Position numbers and translations under genes: made by a program. Below, piece after piece: positions 1 through 6,241 of a DNA stretch of 12,681 nucleotides. The notes under the pieces were generated by a model that saw only the letters and a program-made list of their open reading frames with translations, did not search any database and was not told the origin of the DNA. The DNA comes from Rhodococcus sp. (in: high G+C Gram-positive bacteria) (lineage in GTDB: Bacteria > Actinomycetota > Actinomycetes > Mycobacteriales > Mycobacteriaceae). The stretch is from positions 1-12,681 of the forward strand of contig JAAYXN010000167.1 in NCBI GenBank assembly GCA_012515885.1, read 5' to 3'. Position 1 is the first letter of the stretch. Every line of letters starts with the position of its first letter.

Positions 1-945
1 ACGCACCGAGATCATGCCGCCGAATCGGCGCATCTGACGAGCGGCAACAGCGTGACCGGGATGCGACGGCAAGCCGGGGTAAATGACCTGGCTGACCGCC
101 GAGTGCCCATCAAGTAGATCCACGATCTGCTCGGCGTTGTCGCAATGGCGTTCCATGCGCACCGCGAGCGTCTTGATGCCGCGCAACGTCAAAAACGCAT
201 CGAACGGCCCCGGCACCGCACCCGCACCGTTTTGGAGGAAAGCGAACGCTGTATCGAGTTCCTCATCGTTAGTGACCAGTGCGCCGCCCACGACGTCGGA
301 GTGTCCGCCGATGTACTTGGTGGTTGAATGCAACGCAATGTCCGCACCGAGTTGCAGCGGCTGCTGCAGGTAGGGCGAAGCGAACGTGTTGTCGACGACC
401 AGCTTCGCATTCGCGCCATGCGCGATATCGGCGAGCGACTCAATGTCGCCGACGTTAAGCAGCGGATTGGTGGGGGTTTCGATCCACACCAGTTTGGTGT
501 TGGGTCGGATCGCCGCACGCACCTCGTCGACATCGCTGATTGCGGCAGGGGTGTATTCGATCCCCCACTGGGTGAATACCTTGTCGATCAGACGGAAAGT
601 TCCGCCATACGCATCGTTGGGGATGACGAGGTGATCGCCGGGACGCAGCGCTGCGCGAAGAACACAGTCCGTTGCAGCCATGCCGGAACCGAATGCACGA
701 CCGAATGTTCCCGACTCAAGCGCCGCAACATTGGCTTCGAGTGGACGCCGCGTCGGGTTGCCGGTGCGGGCATACTCGAAACCATCACGCATGCCGCCGA
801 CGCCGTCCTGAGCAAACGTGGAGCTGGCATAAATCGGGACGTTGACCGCGCCGGTCTGCGGATCCGGCTCATACCCGGCGTGCACCGCCTTGGTGGAGAA
901 CCCCGCCCAGTTGATGCGCTCTGCCTTACTACGCTGCTCACTCAT
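1..945 (-). CDS. metB: Cystathionine gamma-synthase, C-terminus beyond window
   Basis: PLP-dependent Cys/Met-metabolism enzyme. The family joins O-succinyl- or O-acetyl-homoserine to cysteine to give cystathionine; some members also act as cystathionine gamma-lyase or homoserine sulfhydrylase. I read 315 residues in one open frame running off the left edge. The family is usually about 385-400 residues, so some 70-80 C-terminal residues are missing. Visible motifs are YARTGNPTR (58-66), the cofactor-binding aspartate D185 in VVDNTFASP, and the Schiff-base lysine K210 in HSTTKYIGGHSD. The N-terminus and many blocks match M. tuberculosis MetB as I remember it. The ATG at 945 is the only start that fits the family. 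It lacks a Shine-Dalgarno but has TAGGCT exactly six bases upstream, as in leaderless actinobacterial transcripts. It lies last in a same-strand series led by cbs, separated from the preceding lipoprotein gene by a hairpin, so it probably has its own promoter. Confidence 0.95.
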   Translation of the reverse strand, partial: MSEQRSKAERINWAGFSTKAVHAGYEPDPQTGAVNVPIYASSTFAQDGVGGMRDGFEYARTGNPTRRPLEANVAALESGTFGRAFGSGMAATDCVLRAALRPGDHLVIPNDAYGGTFRLIDKVFTQWGIEYTPAAISDVDEVRAAIRPNTKLVWIETPTNPLLNVGDIESLADIAHGANAKLVVDNTFASPYLQQPLQLGADIALHSTTKYIGGHSDVVGGALVTNDEELDTAFAFLQNGAGAVPGPFDAFLTLRGIKTLAVRMERHCDNAEQIVDLLDGHSAVSQVIYPGLPSHPGHAVAARQMRRFGGMISVR

Positions 946-951
946 ACATCC

Positions 952-957
952 AGCCTA
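952..957 (-). promoter_or_regulatory. Putative leaderless -10 box of metB
   Basis: On the minus strand TAGGCT fits the actinobacterial TANNNT -10 pattern. It ends six bases before the metB ATG, which would put the transcription start on or next to the A of the start codon. No Shine-Dalgarno lies in between, which agrees with leaderless translation. No convincing -35 was found. This is inferred from pattern and spacing only. Confidence 0.4.
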
Positions 958-969
958 ACCGGGTTAGGC
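953..969. promoter_or_regulatory. Inverted repeat GCCTAAC-N3-GTTAGGC over the metB promoter
   Basis: A perfect dyad with 7-bp arms and a 3-bp centre (GCCTAACCGGGTTAGGC). It overlaps the proposed metB -10 box, so a protein bound here would block transcription. Its outer half-sites GCCTA/TAGGC recur in the cbs/fadA3 intergenic dyad at 4855-4872. I do not recognise it as a known operator; McbR of corynebacteria, which represses sulfur genes, has a different consensus as I recall it. Confidence 0.4.
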
Positions 970-997
970 CCATCAGATGGCAGTCCACCTGATGGGC
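968..997 (-). terminator. Probable T-less hairpin terminator after the 1027-1593 lipoprotein gene
   Basis: A stem of 9 perfect base pairs (GCCCATCAG with CTGATGGGC) continues, after one A/C mismatch, into a further 3 bp around a CAGT loop. It begins 29 bases past the lipoprotein stop and ends before the metB promoter. There is no T-run on either strand, as is common for actinobacterial terminators. Because it separates two same-strand genes, it suggests metB is transcribed separately. Confidence 0.6.
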
Positions 998-1026
998 TAC
1001 CGGCCCCAAAGCTGGTGTGAACAGGT

Positions 1027-1593
1027 CTAGCCGGACACAGCCTCAGCCACAGCGAAGGCAATATCCAGCTGATACTTGGCGTACTCGTCCTCGTCATCAC
1101 CGAGGAACATGACGTCAACCTCATGCGTCGGCGTGTACAAGGTCACGAACATAAAATCGTCCGCTGCCCAACCCTTGGCATCGAGCCGTCGATCAGAAAT
1201 TGCATCCGAATCAGAGCGTCGTCGCTCCATTTGGGACGGGGTTGTTGTGGTCTCGGTGATGCTGACCGAAAGGATCGTCTCGTCTTCCGTGTACCAAATG
1301 CAGGGAAAGGTATCGCCCTCAGTAGCCCGTCGAATCTTGAAAGGGACGACCGGCTCGGCCACCTTGAAGGCGCCATCGCAGTCGAGCATCCCGGACGCTG
1401 GCCGCGTAGAGGACTGCGTCGTTGTAGGCCGTGCACTCGCTGAACTGGATGACTGCTGGTTCGATGATTGCTGATTTGATGAGCCGCCTGCACTGCTCGC
1501 GGCCACGGCCGTACCGTCAATTTCGGTGCTACACCCAGCAAGCACGGCTGTCGCCATGATCGCTGCACCTACCGCGGGCAATAACTTCTTCAA
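1027..1593 (-). CDS. Secreted lipoprotein with one C...CxW module (DUF3558-like)
   Basis: The 188 residues begin with a lipoprotein signal peptide: KK, a hydrophobic stretch, then lipobox L-A-G-C with lipidated C21. A low-complexity Ser/Thr/Gln linker (about 29-67, containing two SSNQQ copies) leads to a compact domain. The domain has C72 and C98 (26 apart), the second in CIW, a DRRL segment at 134-137, and a final helix (IAFAVAEAVSG). The layout resembles DUF3558-type actinobacterial lipoproteins, which are envelope-anchored and of unknown function. The same module occurs in the next two genes upstream, so they are paralogues. The start must be TTG: a TAG lies four codons upstream in frame and no ATG or GTG fits the signal peptide. 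The Shine-Dalgarno is weak. The two cysteines could form a disulfide; this is inferred. No enzymatic motif is visible. Confidence 0.85.
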   Translation of the reverse strand: MKKLLPAVGAAIMATAVLAGCSTEIDGTAVAASSAGGSSNQQSSNQQSSSSASARPTTTQSSTRPASGMLDCDGAFKVAEPVVPFKIRRATEGDTFPCIWYTEDETILSVSITETTTTPSQMERRRSDSDAISDRRLDAKGWAADDFMFVTLYTPTHEVDVMFLGDDEDEYAKYQLDIAFAVAEAVSG

Positions 1594-1654
1594 GATTTCA
1601 ACCTATTCATCTAGTGGTCGGAGCCTAGAGGCACCGCGATTGGCTCGGTAAAGC

Positions 1655-1668
1655 CCTGCCTGAGCAGG
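1655..1668 (-). other. Small hairpin in the gap between two lipoprotein genes
   Basis: CCTGC-N4-GCAGG is a perfect 5-bp stem with a 4-base loop, 57 bases past the stop of the upstream lipoprotein gene and 61 bases before the TTG start of the next. It could be a weak terminator or part of a leader. The stem is short enough to be chance. Confidence 0.25.
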
Positions 1669-1687
1669 ACAGAGTGCATGTTCGGGG

Positions 1688-1693
1688 AATCTA
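1688..1693 (-). promoter_or_regulatory. Candidate -10 box for the 1027-1593 lipoprotein gene
   Basis: The minus strand reads TAGATT within GGTATAGATTCC, matching TANNNT in the 132-bp gap before the TTG start. Transcription from here would give a leader of nearly 90 bases. No good -35 is seen at 16-18 bases, so this is a weak call. Confidence 0.25.
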
Positions 1694-1725
1694 TACCGGA
1701 ATGGTGCAAATACGCCAGACGACGT

Positions 1726-2670
1726 TCAGCGGGGAGCTTCTGCGATCAGCGCAAGCGCGAGTTCGATGGCCACCTCTGGGTCATCAAAGAGCACCGACAC
1801 CCAGCCCAAATGGTTTTGCGCCGTGTATCCCAACTGGTTCTTGATGAGCACTGCACCAAATTCGTCGAATCGCGGATCTGGGATGACCTCGAAGTTGTCG
1901 AGTTCAGCAGTACGCATTCCTTCGATCCGGTGAGTGCCCACATATTGTTCGTAGTAGCCGAGGCCGATCGGCGACGGATCGCCGCCCGACCAGCGACAAA
2001 GAACCTCTTGCGGGCCGCTTGAGATGTCACTGACCGTGCCGGTGATTGTCACAACTCGTGACGCTATTTCTGCGACGTCAGCGCACGTCGACGTTGCGGA
2101 AAGGCGCCCCTCCACGCGGACCGGCTGCAACGACTCGGCGACCGCTAGTGCGACCTCTATCCGGGTCTCAAGCGCGATTTTGTTGGGCAGAGCCTCTGCC
2201 GTTAGGAGCGCAAACCGGTGGTGGGTTCCTTGAACCGAGATCGTGCCATCGCTGATCGTGCCGAGCACTCCGAGCTCGGTGAAGCGCGGGTCGTACATCG
2301 ACGGATTTTGATGGCGCATCGACTCCATGAGATCAGGCGCCAGGTCTGGAACCTCGCGCACGGCGAGATTGAGCATGGAGCCGTCTGGAGCGGCCCACTC
2401 GCAGTGCACATCGTGCAGAACTGGCTCAAATTCGACCGCAGCGCCCTCTAGCGGCACCACCGTGCTGACCACCTCAGCGAGTTCCGCGCAGGTCGGTATC
2501 CCAGACAGTCGCGGTATTGACGCCTCAGCAGGTTTGCTCTCCTGCGTCCCCAATTCATTTGCGGCGGTACCGGTTTCCCCAGGCTTGCCGTCAATTTCGG
2601 CGCTACAACCGATCATGACGAGCGACGCAGTCGCCGCCCCCGCAAGCCATGAGTACAGACGTGTTTTCAT
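1726..2670 (-). CDS. Secreted lipoprotein with two tandem C...CxW modules
   Basis: I start at the ATG at 2670 (314 residues), because MKTR plus a hydrophobic run and lipobox M-I-G-C (C22) make a standard lipoprotein signal and a G-rich Shine-Dalgarno (GGGGGGA) lies just ahead. An in-frame ATG at 2682 would add four residues. After a linker (about 25-55) come two copies of one domain, roughly 56-183 and 188-314. Copy 1 has TCAELAEVVSTVV, C61 and C90 in CEW, DPRFTELG and a closing IEVALAVAESL helix. Copy 2 has TCADVAEIASRVV, C196 and C225 in CRW, DPRFDEFG and AIELALALIAEA. Both cysteine pairs are exactly 29 apart and the copies are offset by 135 residues, so this is an internal duplication. Each copy also matches the single module of the two flanking lipoproteins. 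DUF3558-like, function unknown; an extracytoplasmic binding role is possible but not shown. Confidence 0.85.
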   Translation of the reverse strand: MKTRLYSWLAGAATASLVMIGCSAEIDGKPGETGTAANELGTQESKPAEASIPRLSGIPTCAELAEVVSTVVPLEGAAVEFEPVLHDVHCEWAAPDGSMLNLAVREVPDLAPDLMESMRHQNPSMYDPRFTELGVLGTISDGTISVQGTHHRFALLTAEALPNKIALETRIEVALAVAESLQPVRVEGRLSATSTCADVAEIASRVVTITGTVSDISSGPQEVLCRWSGGDPSPIGLGYYEQYVGTHRIEGMRTAELDNFEVIPDPRFDEFGAVLIKNQLGYTAQNHLGWVSVLFDDPEVAIELALALIAEAPR

Positions 2671-2737
2671 CAATCCCCCCATATTGGTGTGTCGTGATGT
2701 TGCGTGGCGCGGCTGACCTCACGCAGCCCGCCCAGGC

Positions 2738-2743
2738 ATTAAA
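2738..2743 (-). promoter_or_regulatory. Candidate -10 box for the two-module lipoprotein gene
   Basis: TTTAAT on the minus strand matches TATAAT at five of six positions and lies in the 109-bp gap upstream of the ATG at 2670, giving a leader near 60 bases. At 17 bases upstream TTTGCG is only a poor -35. It suggests, weakly, that the gene can be transcribed independently of its upstream neighbour. Confidence 0.3.
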
Positions 2744-2779
2744 CCAAGTGGGACGAACACCGCAAAAACAGGGCCGGGG

Positions 2780-3355
2780 TCAGCCTTCGAGTTCCTGGGC
2801 AATAGCGATGGCCGCCTCAAGTTCAACGGACTCATCCGCCCCGGGACCTGAAACGGCGACCGACACGCGATACATCGGGGTCTGCACGCCCACCCCGTCG
2901 GTGCGCATCGCCACCCCGTCTAGCTCAGTGACGCGAGAATCCTCAATGGCGGCAGGATCATCCCGCAGAATCTGCACAACCTCGGCGTCAGCGCCGTCTT
3001 TAGTGATCGCAGCGCTGACGATCAGAGCGTCACCCACCCATACGCACAGAGTCGAGCCGTCGTTCTGTGGGATTTCTTCGGGTGCTGCACTGGCCACCAC
3101 AACGGGAGCAAGTGCTTGCGTGAAGTCCTCGCAACTGATGACGGTGCGTGTCCGGGTGTCCGATGAACTCTCCGACGATGCTGCGGTACCGGACTCGCTC
3201 GGCGTCGACGTAGCCTCAGAATCGCCAGCCGCTGAGTTTGTTGCCGAATCAACTTCCGAAGACTCGCCGTCGCTGCCGCCGCAACTACTGATGAGTCCCG
3301 CTGCGATTCCACCAGCGAGAATGCCTGCCGCAACCACGCGCAGCTGTGTTTTCAC
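2780..3355 (-). CDS. Secreted lipoprotein with one C...CxW module, next to cbs
   Basis: The start is set at GTG 3355 (191 residues) because GGAG lies five bases upstream and VKTQLRVVAAG begins a clean signal peptide. A longer frame to 3400 would put 15 unlikely residues before it. The lipobox is I-S-S-C (C25), followed by a Ser/Glu/Asp-rich linker (about 26-68). The domain has C75 in ISCEDF and C104 in CVW (29 apart), DSRVTELDG (139-147) and a terminal helix VELEAAIAIAQELEG. These positions correspond to the modules of the two downstream lipoproteins, so all three are paralogues. It begins 49 bases after the cbs stop on the same strand with no terminator visible between, so it is likely co-transcribed with cbs. 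Function unknown; membrane-anchored on the outer face by inference from the lipobox. Confidence 0.85.
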   Translation of the reverse strand: MKTQLRVVAAGILAGGIAAGLISSCGGSDGESSEVDSATNSAAGDSEATSTPSESGTAASSESSSDTRTRTVISCEDFTQALAPVVVASAAPEEIPQNDGSTLCVWVGDALIVSAAITKDGADAEVVQILRDDPAAIEDSRVTELDGVAMRTDGVGVQTPMYRVSVAVSGPGADESVELEAAIAIAQELEG

Positions 3356-3360
3356 CGATA

Positions 3361-3364
3361 CTCC
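3361..3364 (-). promoter_or_regulatory. Shine-Dalgarno that fixes the GTG start at 3355
   Basis: GGAG on the minus strand lies five bases before GTG 3355. It favours that codon over the longer in-frame start at 3400, and the shorter protein begins directly with a lipoprotein signal peptide. Confidence 0.6.
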
Positions 3365-3404
3365 AGTGGGATCAGATCCGGTCTGACTGACACCTCGCAT
3401 TCAA

Positions 3405-4799
3405 TCAAATACTGGCGCTAATGAAACCCAGCAGGTCATGCCTGGTGATCACACCAACAGGTTTGCCTTCTTCCACCACCATCAGTGCGTCACTATCGCC
3501 GAGTGCCGTCGTAGCTGCCGCTACCGGTTCGTGGGCACCAATGAGCGGGAACGGCTTACTCATGTGCTTTTCAACAGAGTCAGCGAGCTGCGCTCGCCCT
3601 TCGAACACAGCGCTCAGCAGGTCGCGTTCAGACACACTGCCCGCGACCTCGCCAGCCATAATGGGCGGTTCTGCGCCGACGACCGGCATCTGGGAAACGC
3701 CGTACTCCCGCAGAATTTCAATAGCGTCGCGCAGCGTCTCGGAGGGGTGGGTGTGCACGAGGTCTGGCAGTTTGCCGGACTTTCCGCGCAGCACATCGCC
3801 GACGGTTTTCTCGTTGTCTTTGCCGTCGAGTCGGCTGCGCAGAAAGCCGTATGACGCCATCCAGTCGTCATTGAAAATCTTAGACAGGTAGCCGCGGCCA
3901 CCGTCTGGGAGCAGGACGACGACCAGTGCATCGGGGCCTTCGCGGCGGGCAACTTCCAACGCGGCGACAACAGCCATGCCGCAAGAACCACCGACGAGTA
4001 GCCCTTCTTCGCGGGCAAGGCGGCGCGTCATCTCGAACGAATCCGCATCGGAGACGGCGATGATCTCGTCCGGGACGCTGGGGTCATAGGCGCTGGGCCA
4101 GAAGTCTTCACCCACACCTTCCACAAGGTAGGGGCGGCCGGTTCCTCCCGAGTACACCGATCCTTCCGGGTCGGCGCCAATGATTTTGACCTTCCCGCCC
4201 GACACTTCCTTCAAGTAGCGGCCCGTGCCGGTGATAGTGCCGCCGGTGCCGACGCCAGCGACGAAGTGGGTGATTTTGCCGTCGGTGTCTGCCCAAATTT
4301 CTGGGCCCGTGGTCTCGTAGTGGCTGGCGGGGCCACCGGGGTTGGCGTACTGGTTGGGCTTCCATCCACCGGGTAGCTCACGCGCCAGGCGATCGGAGAC
4401 GTTGTAGTAACTATCGGGGTGCTCCGGCGGGACAGCAGTCGGGCACACCACCACTTCTGCGCCATACGCGCGCAGCACGTTGCGCTTGTCCTCACTGACC
4501 TTGTCGGGGCAGACGAACACGCATTTGTAGCCGCGCTGCTGAGCCACCAACGCCAACCCGATACCGGTGTTGCCGGACGTCGGCTCCACGATCGTGCCAC
4601 CAGGTTTGAGTTCACCTGACTTCTCTGCGGCATCGATCATTTTGACCGCGATGCGGTCCTTCGAACTGCCGCCTGGATTGAGGTACTCGATTTTCGCGGC
4701 AACAGTACCCACGTTCGCCCTGTCGTCGCCGACAACCGAGTTCAGCTTGACCAGAGGGGTGTTACCAATGAGGTCCACAACGTGTTCCGCGATTCGCAT
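3405..4799 (-). CDS. cbs: Cystathionine beta-synthase with C-terminal CBS domain pair
   Basis: PLP enzyme condensing homocysteine with serine to cystathionine, the first step of reverse transsulfuration; related enzymes use O-acetylserine to make cysteine. The 464 residues have the fold-type II catalytic domain (about 1-320) with NPGGSSKDR carrying the Schiff-base lysine K47, the substrate loop TSGNTG (74-79), the phosphate-binding GTGGT (184-188) and GGSCGM (270-275). A pair of CBS (Bateman) domains follows at about 333-395 and 405-462, which in this family can bind adenosyl ligands and regulate the enzyme. There is no N-terminal haem domain. Length and motifs match M. tuberculosis Cbs (Rv1077) as remembered. 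The ATG at 4799 fits the family start MRIA, although GGAGG lies only one base ahead of it, unusually close. It is first in the minus-strand series toward metB and diverges from the thiolase. Confidence 0.96.
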   Translation of the reverse strand: MRIAEHVVDLIGNTPLVKLNSVVGDDRANVGTVAAKIEYLNPGGSSKDRIAVKMIDAAEKSGELKPGGTIVEPTSGNTGIGLALVAQQRGYKCVFVCPDKVSEDKRNVLRAYGAEVVVCPTAVPPEHPDSYYNVSDRLARELPGGWKPNQYANPGGPASHYETTGPEIWADTDGKITHFVAGVGTGGTITGTGRYLKEVSGGKVKIIGADPEGSVYSGGTGRPYLVEGVGEDFWPSAYDPSVPDEIIAVSDADSFEMTRRLAREEGLLVGGSCGMAVVAALEVARREGPDALVVVLLPDGGRGYLSKIFNDDWMASYGFLRSRLDGKDNEKTVGDVLRGKSGKLPDLVHTHPSETLRDAIEILREYGVSQMPVVGAEPPIMAGEVAGSVSERDLLSAVFEGRAQLADSVEKHMSKPFPLIGAHEPVAAATTALGDSDALMVVEEGKPVGVITRHDLLGFISASI

Positions 4800-4854
4800 A
4801 CCTCCATCGTCCCAGAAACCTCGGCGACATGTGCAGCGCCAGTCCCCCTGTCGC

Positions 4855-4872
4855 GCCTACCTGGTAGTAGGC
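4855..4872. promoter_or_regulatory. Inverted repeat GCCTAC-N6-GTAGGC between cbs and the thiolase gene
   Basis: A perfect dyad with 6-bp arms and the centre CTGGTA. The inner CTACC-T-GGTAG is a second, overlapping dyad. It lies just upstream of the proposed thiolase -10 box and 56-73 bases upstream of the cbs start, so it could control either gene. Half-sites GCCTA/TAGGC are shared with the metB dyad, with spacing 8 here and 7 there. A TetR-type lipid regulator or a sulfur regulator would both be plausible; neither is shown. Confidence 0.4.
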
Positions 4873-4876
4873 CACG

Positions 4877-4882
4877 TAGATT
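4877..4882 (+). promoter_or_regulatory. Candidate -10 box of the thiolase gene
   Basis: TAGATT matches TANNNT and would give a leader of about 60 bases before the ATG at 4949. The dyad at 4855-4872 occupies the -35/spacer region. There is no recognisable -35 hexamer. Confidence 0.35.
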
Positions 4883-4948
4883 GAATTCCAGTCCCACTGA
4901 TCGAAACTGCGCAACCTTGCGACGCAGTCGACGAAACGGAGTTTCCAC

Positions 4949-6166
4949 ATGCCAGAGGCAGTAATCGTCTCAGCGGCCCGCTCACCCATTGGGCGCGCCA
5001 TGAAGGGGTCGCTGAAGACGATCCGCCCCGACGACCTCGCAACCCAGATGGTTGCGGCAGCGTTGGCGAAGGTGCCTGAGCTCGACCCCACCGACATTGA
5101 CGACCTCATCCTCGGTTGCGGCTCCCCCGCCGGCCAGTCTGGCTTCAACATGGGTCGCGTTGTCGCCGTCGAACTTGGCTACGATTTCCTGCCCGGTGTG
5201 ACCGTCAACCGGTACTGCTCGTCGTCGCTGCAGACCACGCGTATGGCGATGCACGCGATCCGCGCTGGTGAAGGCGATGTCTTCATTTCTGCTGGTGTCG
5301 AGTCCGTCTCCAGCTTCGTCACCGGCAACGCAGACAGCCTGCCTGACACCAAGAACCCCCTCTTCGCTGAAGCTGAGGCCCTGACGGCCAAGCTCGCTGA
5401 GGGCGGCACGCCGTGGAAGGACCCGCGCGAATCCGGCCACCTTCCCGACATCTACATCTCCATGGGTCAGACCGCTGAGAACGTCGCCTCCTACACGGGC
5501 ATTTCTCGTGAAGACCAGGACCGCTGGGGCGTGCGCAGCCAGAACCGCACCGAAGAGGCCATTAAGCGCGGCTTCTTCGACAAGGAGATCACCCCGGTCA
5601 CGCTGCCCGACGGCACCGTTGTTTCCGCCGATGACGGCCCGCGCGCTGGCACCACCTACGAGGCTGTCAGCCAGCTCAAGCCTGTTTTCCGTCCCGACGG
5701 CACCGTCACCGCTGGTAACGCCTGCCCGCTCAACGACGGTGCGGCCGCGCTGGTCATCATGTCCGACACCAAGGCCAAGGCGCTCGGTTTGACGCCGCTC
5801 GCCCGCATTGTCTCGACCGCGGTCACCGGCCTGTCCCCCGAGATCATGGGCCTGGGCCCGATCGAGGCAGTCAAGAAGGCTCTCGCCCTCGCAGGCAAGA
5901 GCATCAGTGACATCGACCTGTTCGAGATCAACGAGGCTTTCGCTGTCCAGGTGCTCGGTTCGGCACGTGCGCTCGGCATCGACGAGGACAAGCTCAACGT
6001 CAACGGCGGCGCTATCGCCATCGGTCACCCGTTTGGTATGACCGGTGCCCGCATCACCAACACCCTGATCCACAACCTGCAGGACAAGGACAAGACGTTC
6101 GGCGTCGAGACCATGTGTGTCGGTGGCGGCCAGGGTATGGCCATGGTGCTTGAGCGCCTGAGCTGA
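4949..6166 (+). CDS. fadA3: Acetyl-CoA acetyltransferase / 3-ketoacyl-CoA thiolase, FadA3 type
   Basis: Thiolase of 405 residues, a normal length. It cleaves 3-ketoacyl-CoA with CoA in beta-oxidation or condenses two acetyl-CoA. All catalytic elements are present: nucleophile C90 in NRYCSSS, H360 in GHPFGMTGAR, and proton-shuttling C390 in CVGGGQGMA, plus the NEAFA motif near residue 329. The protein is close throughout to M. tuberculosis FadA3 (Rv1074c, also 405 residues) as remembered. The ATG at 4949 has GGAG seven bases upstream and the family start MPEAVIVS. It is transcribed alone: divergent from cbs and closed by a strong palindromic terminator. The partner enoyl-CoA hydratase/hydroxyacyl-CoA dehydrogenase is not in the window, so chain-length preference cannot be inferred. 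A long open frame on the opposite strand is a composition artefact. Confidence 0.94.
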   Translation: MPEAVIVSAARSPIGRAMKGSLKTIRPDDLATQMVAAALAKVPELDPTDIDDLILGCGSPAGQSGFNMGRVVAVELGYDFLPGVTVNRYCSSSLQTTRMAMHAIRAGEGDVFISAGVESVSSFVTGNADSLPDTKNPLFAEAEALTAKLAEGGTPWKDPRESGHLPDIYISMGQTAENVASYTGISREDQDRWGVRSQNRTEEAIKRGFFDKEITPVTLPDGTVVSADDGPRAGTTYEAVSQLKPVFRPDGTVTAGNACPLNDGAAALVIMSDTKAKALGLTPLARIVSTAVTGLSPEIMGLGPIEAVKKALALAGKSISDIDLFEINEAFAVQVLGSARALGIDEDKLNVNGGAIAIGHPFGMTGARITNTLIHNLQDKDKTFGVETMCVGGGQGMAMVLERLS

Positions 6167-6183
6167 TCTGACCTAGCGATACG

Positions 6184-6219
6184 AAACGGGGCGGTTCCCA
6201 ATTGGGAACCGCCCCGTTT
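6184..6219. terminator. Perfect 36-bp palindrome, bidirectional terminator
   Basis: The arms AAACGGGGCGGTTCCCAA and their exact complement meet with no spacer. In RNA this gives a very stable GC-rich hairpin with an AATT loop and a T-run (GTTTTG) on the plus strand, A-rich on the other side. It lies between the convergent thiolase gene (ending 6166) and the Bax-inhibitor-like gene (ending 6242) and should terminate both. Confidence 0.93.
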
Positions 6220-6241
6220 TGCTTGGTATGCGAGCCGCGTA

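Noticed and set aside
328..1020. Plus-strand open frame of 230 codons across metB
   Set aside because: It is antisense to the well-supported metB reading, has no family resemblance, and runs through the metB promoter and hairpin.
1594..1690. Possible riboswitch in the leader of the lipoprotein gene at 1027-1593
   Set aside because: Only a 5-bp hairpin is present; none of the SAM, cobalamin or other riboswitch landmarks I know can be seen there or upstream of metB or cbs.
2711..2785. 8-bp inverted repeat GGCTGACC ... GGTCAGCC across the gap between two lipoprotein genes
   Set aside because: The arms are 59 bases apart and one overlaps the stop codon of the upstream gene; this is short enough to be chance and forms no compact structure.
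2649..3386. Plus-strand Ser/Pro/Ala/Thr-rich open frame of 245 codons
   Set aside because: It is antisense to the lipoprotein gene at 2780-3355; the composition mirrors the linker codons of that gene.
4982..6073. Long open frame (363 codons) on the strand opposite the thiolase gene
   Set aside because: It lies wholly within a gene with intact catalytic motifs, and its product is Gly/Asp/Arg/Val-rich without any fold or motif. It is a typical antisense shadow of high-GC coding sequence.
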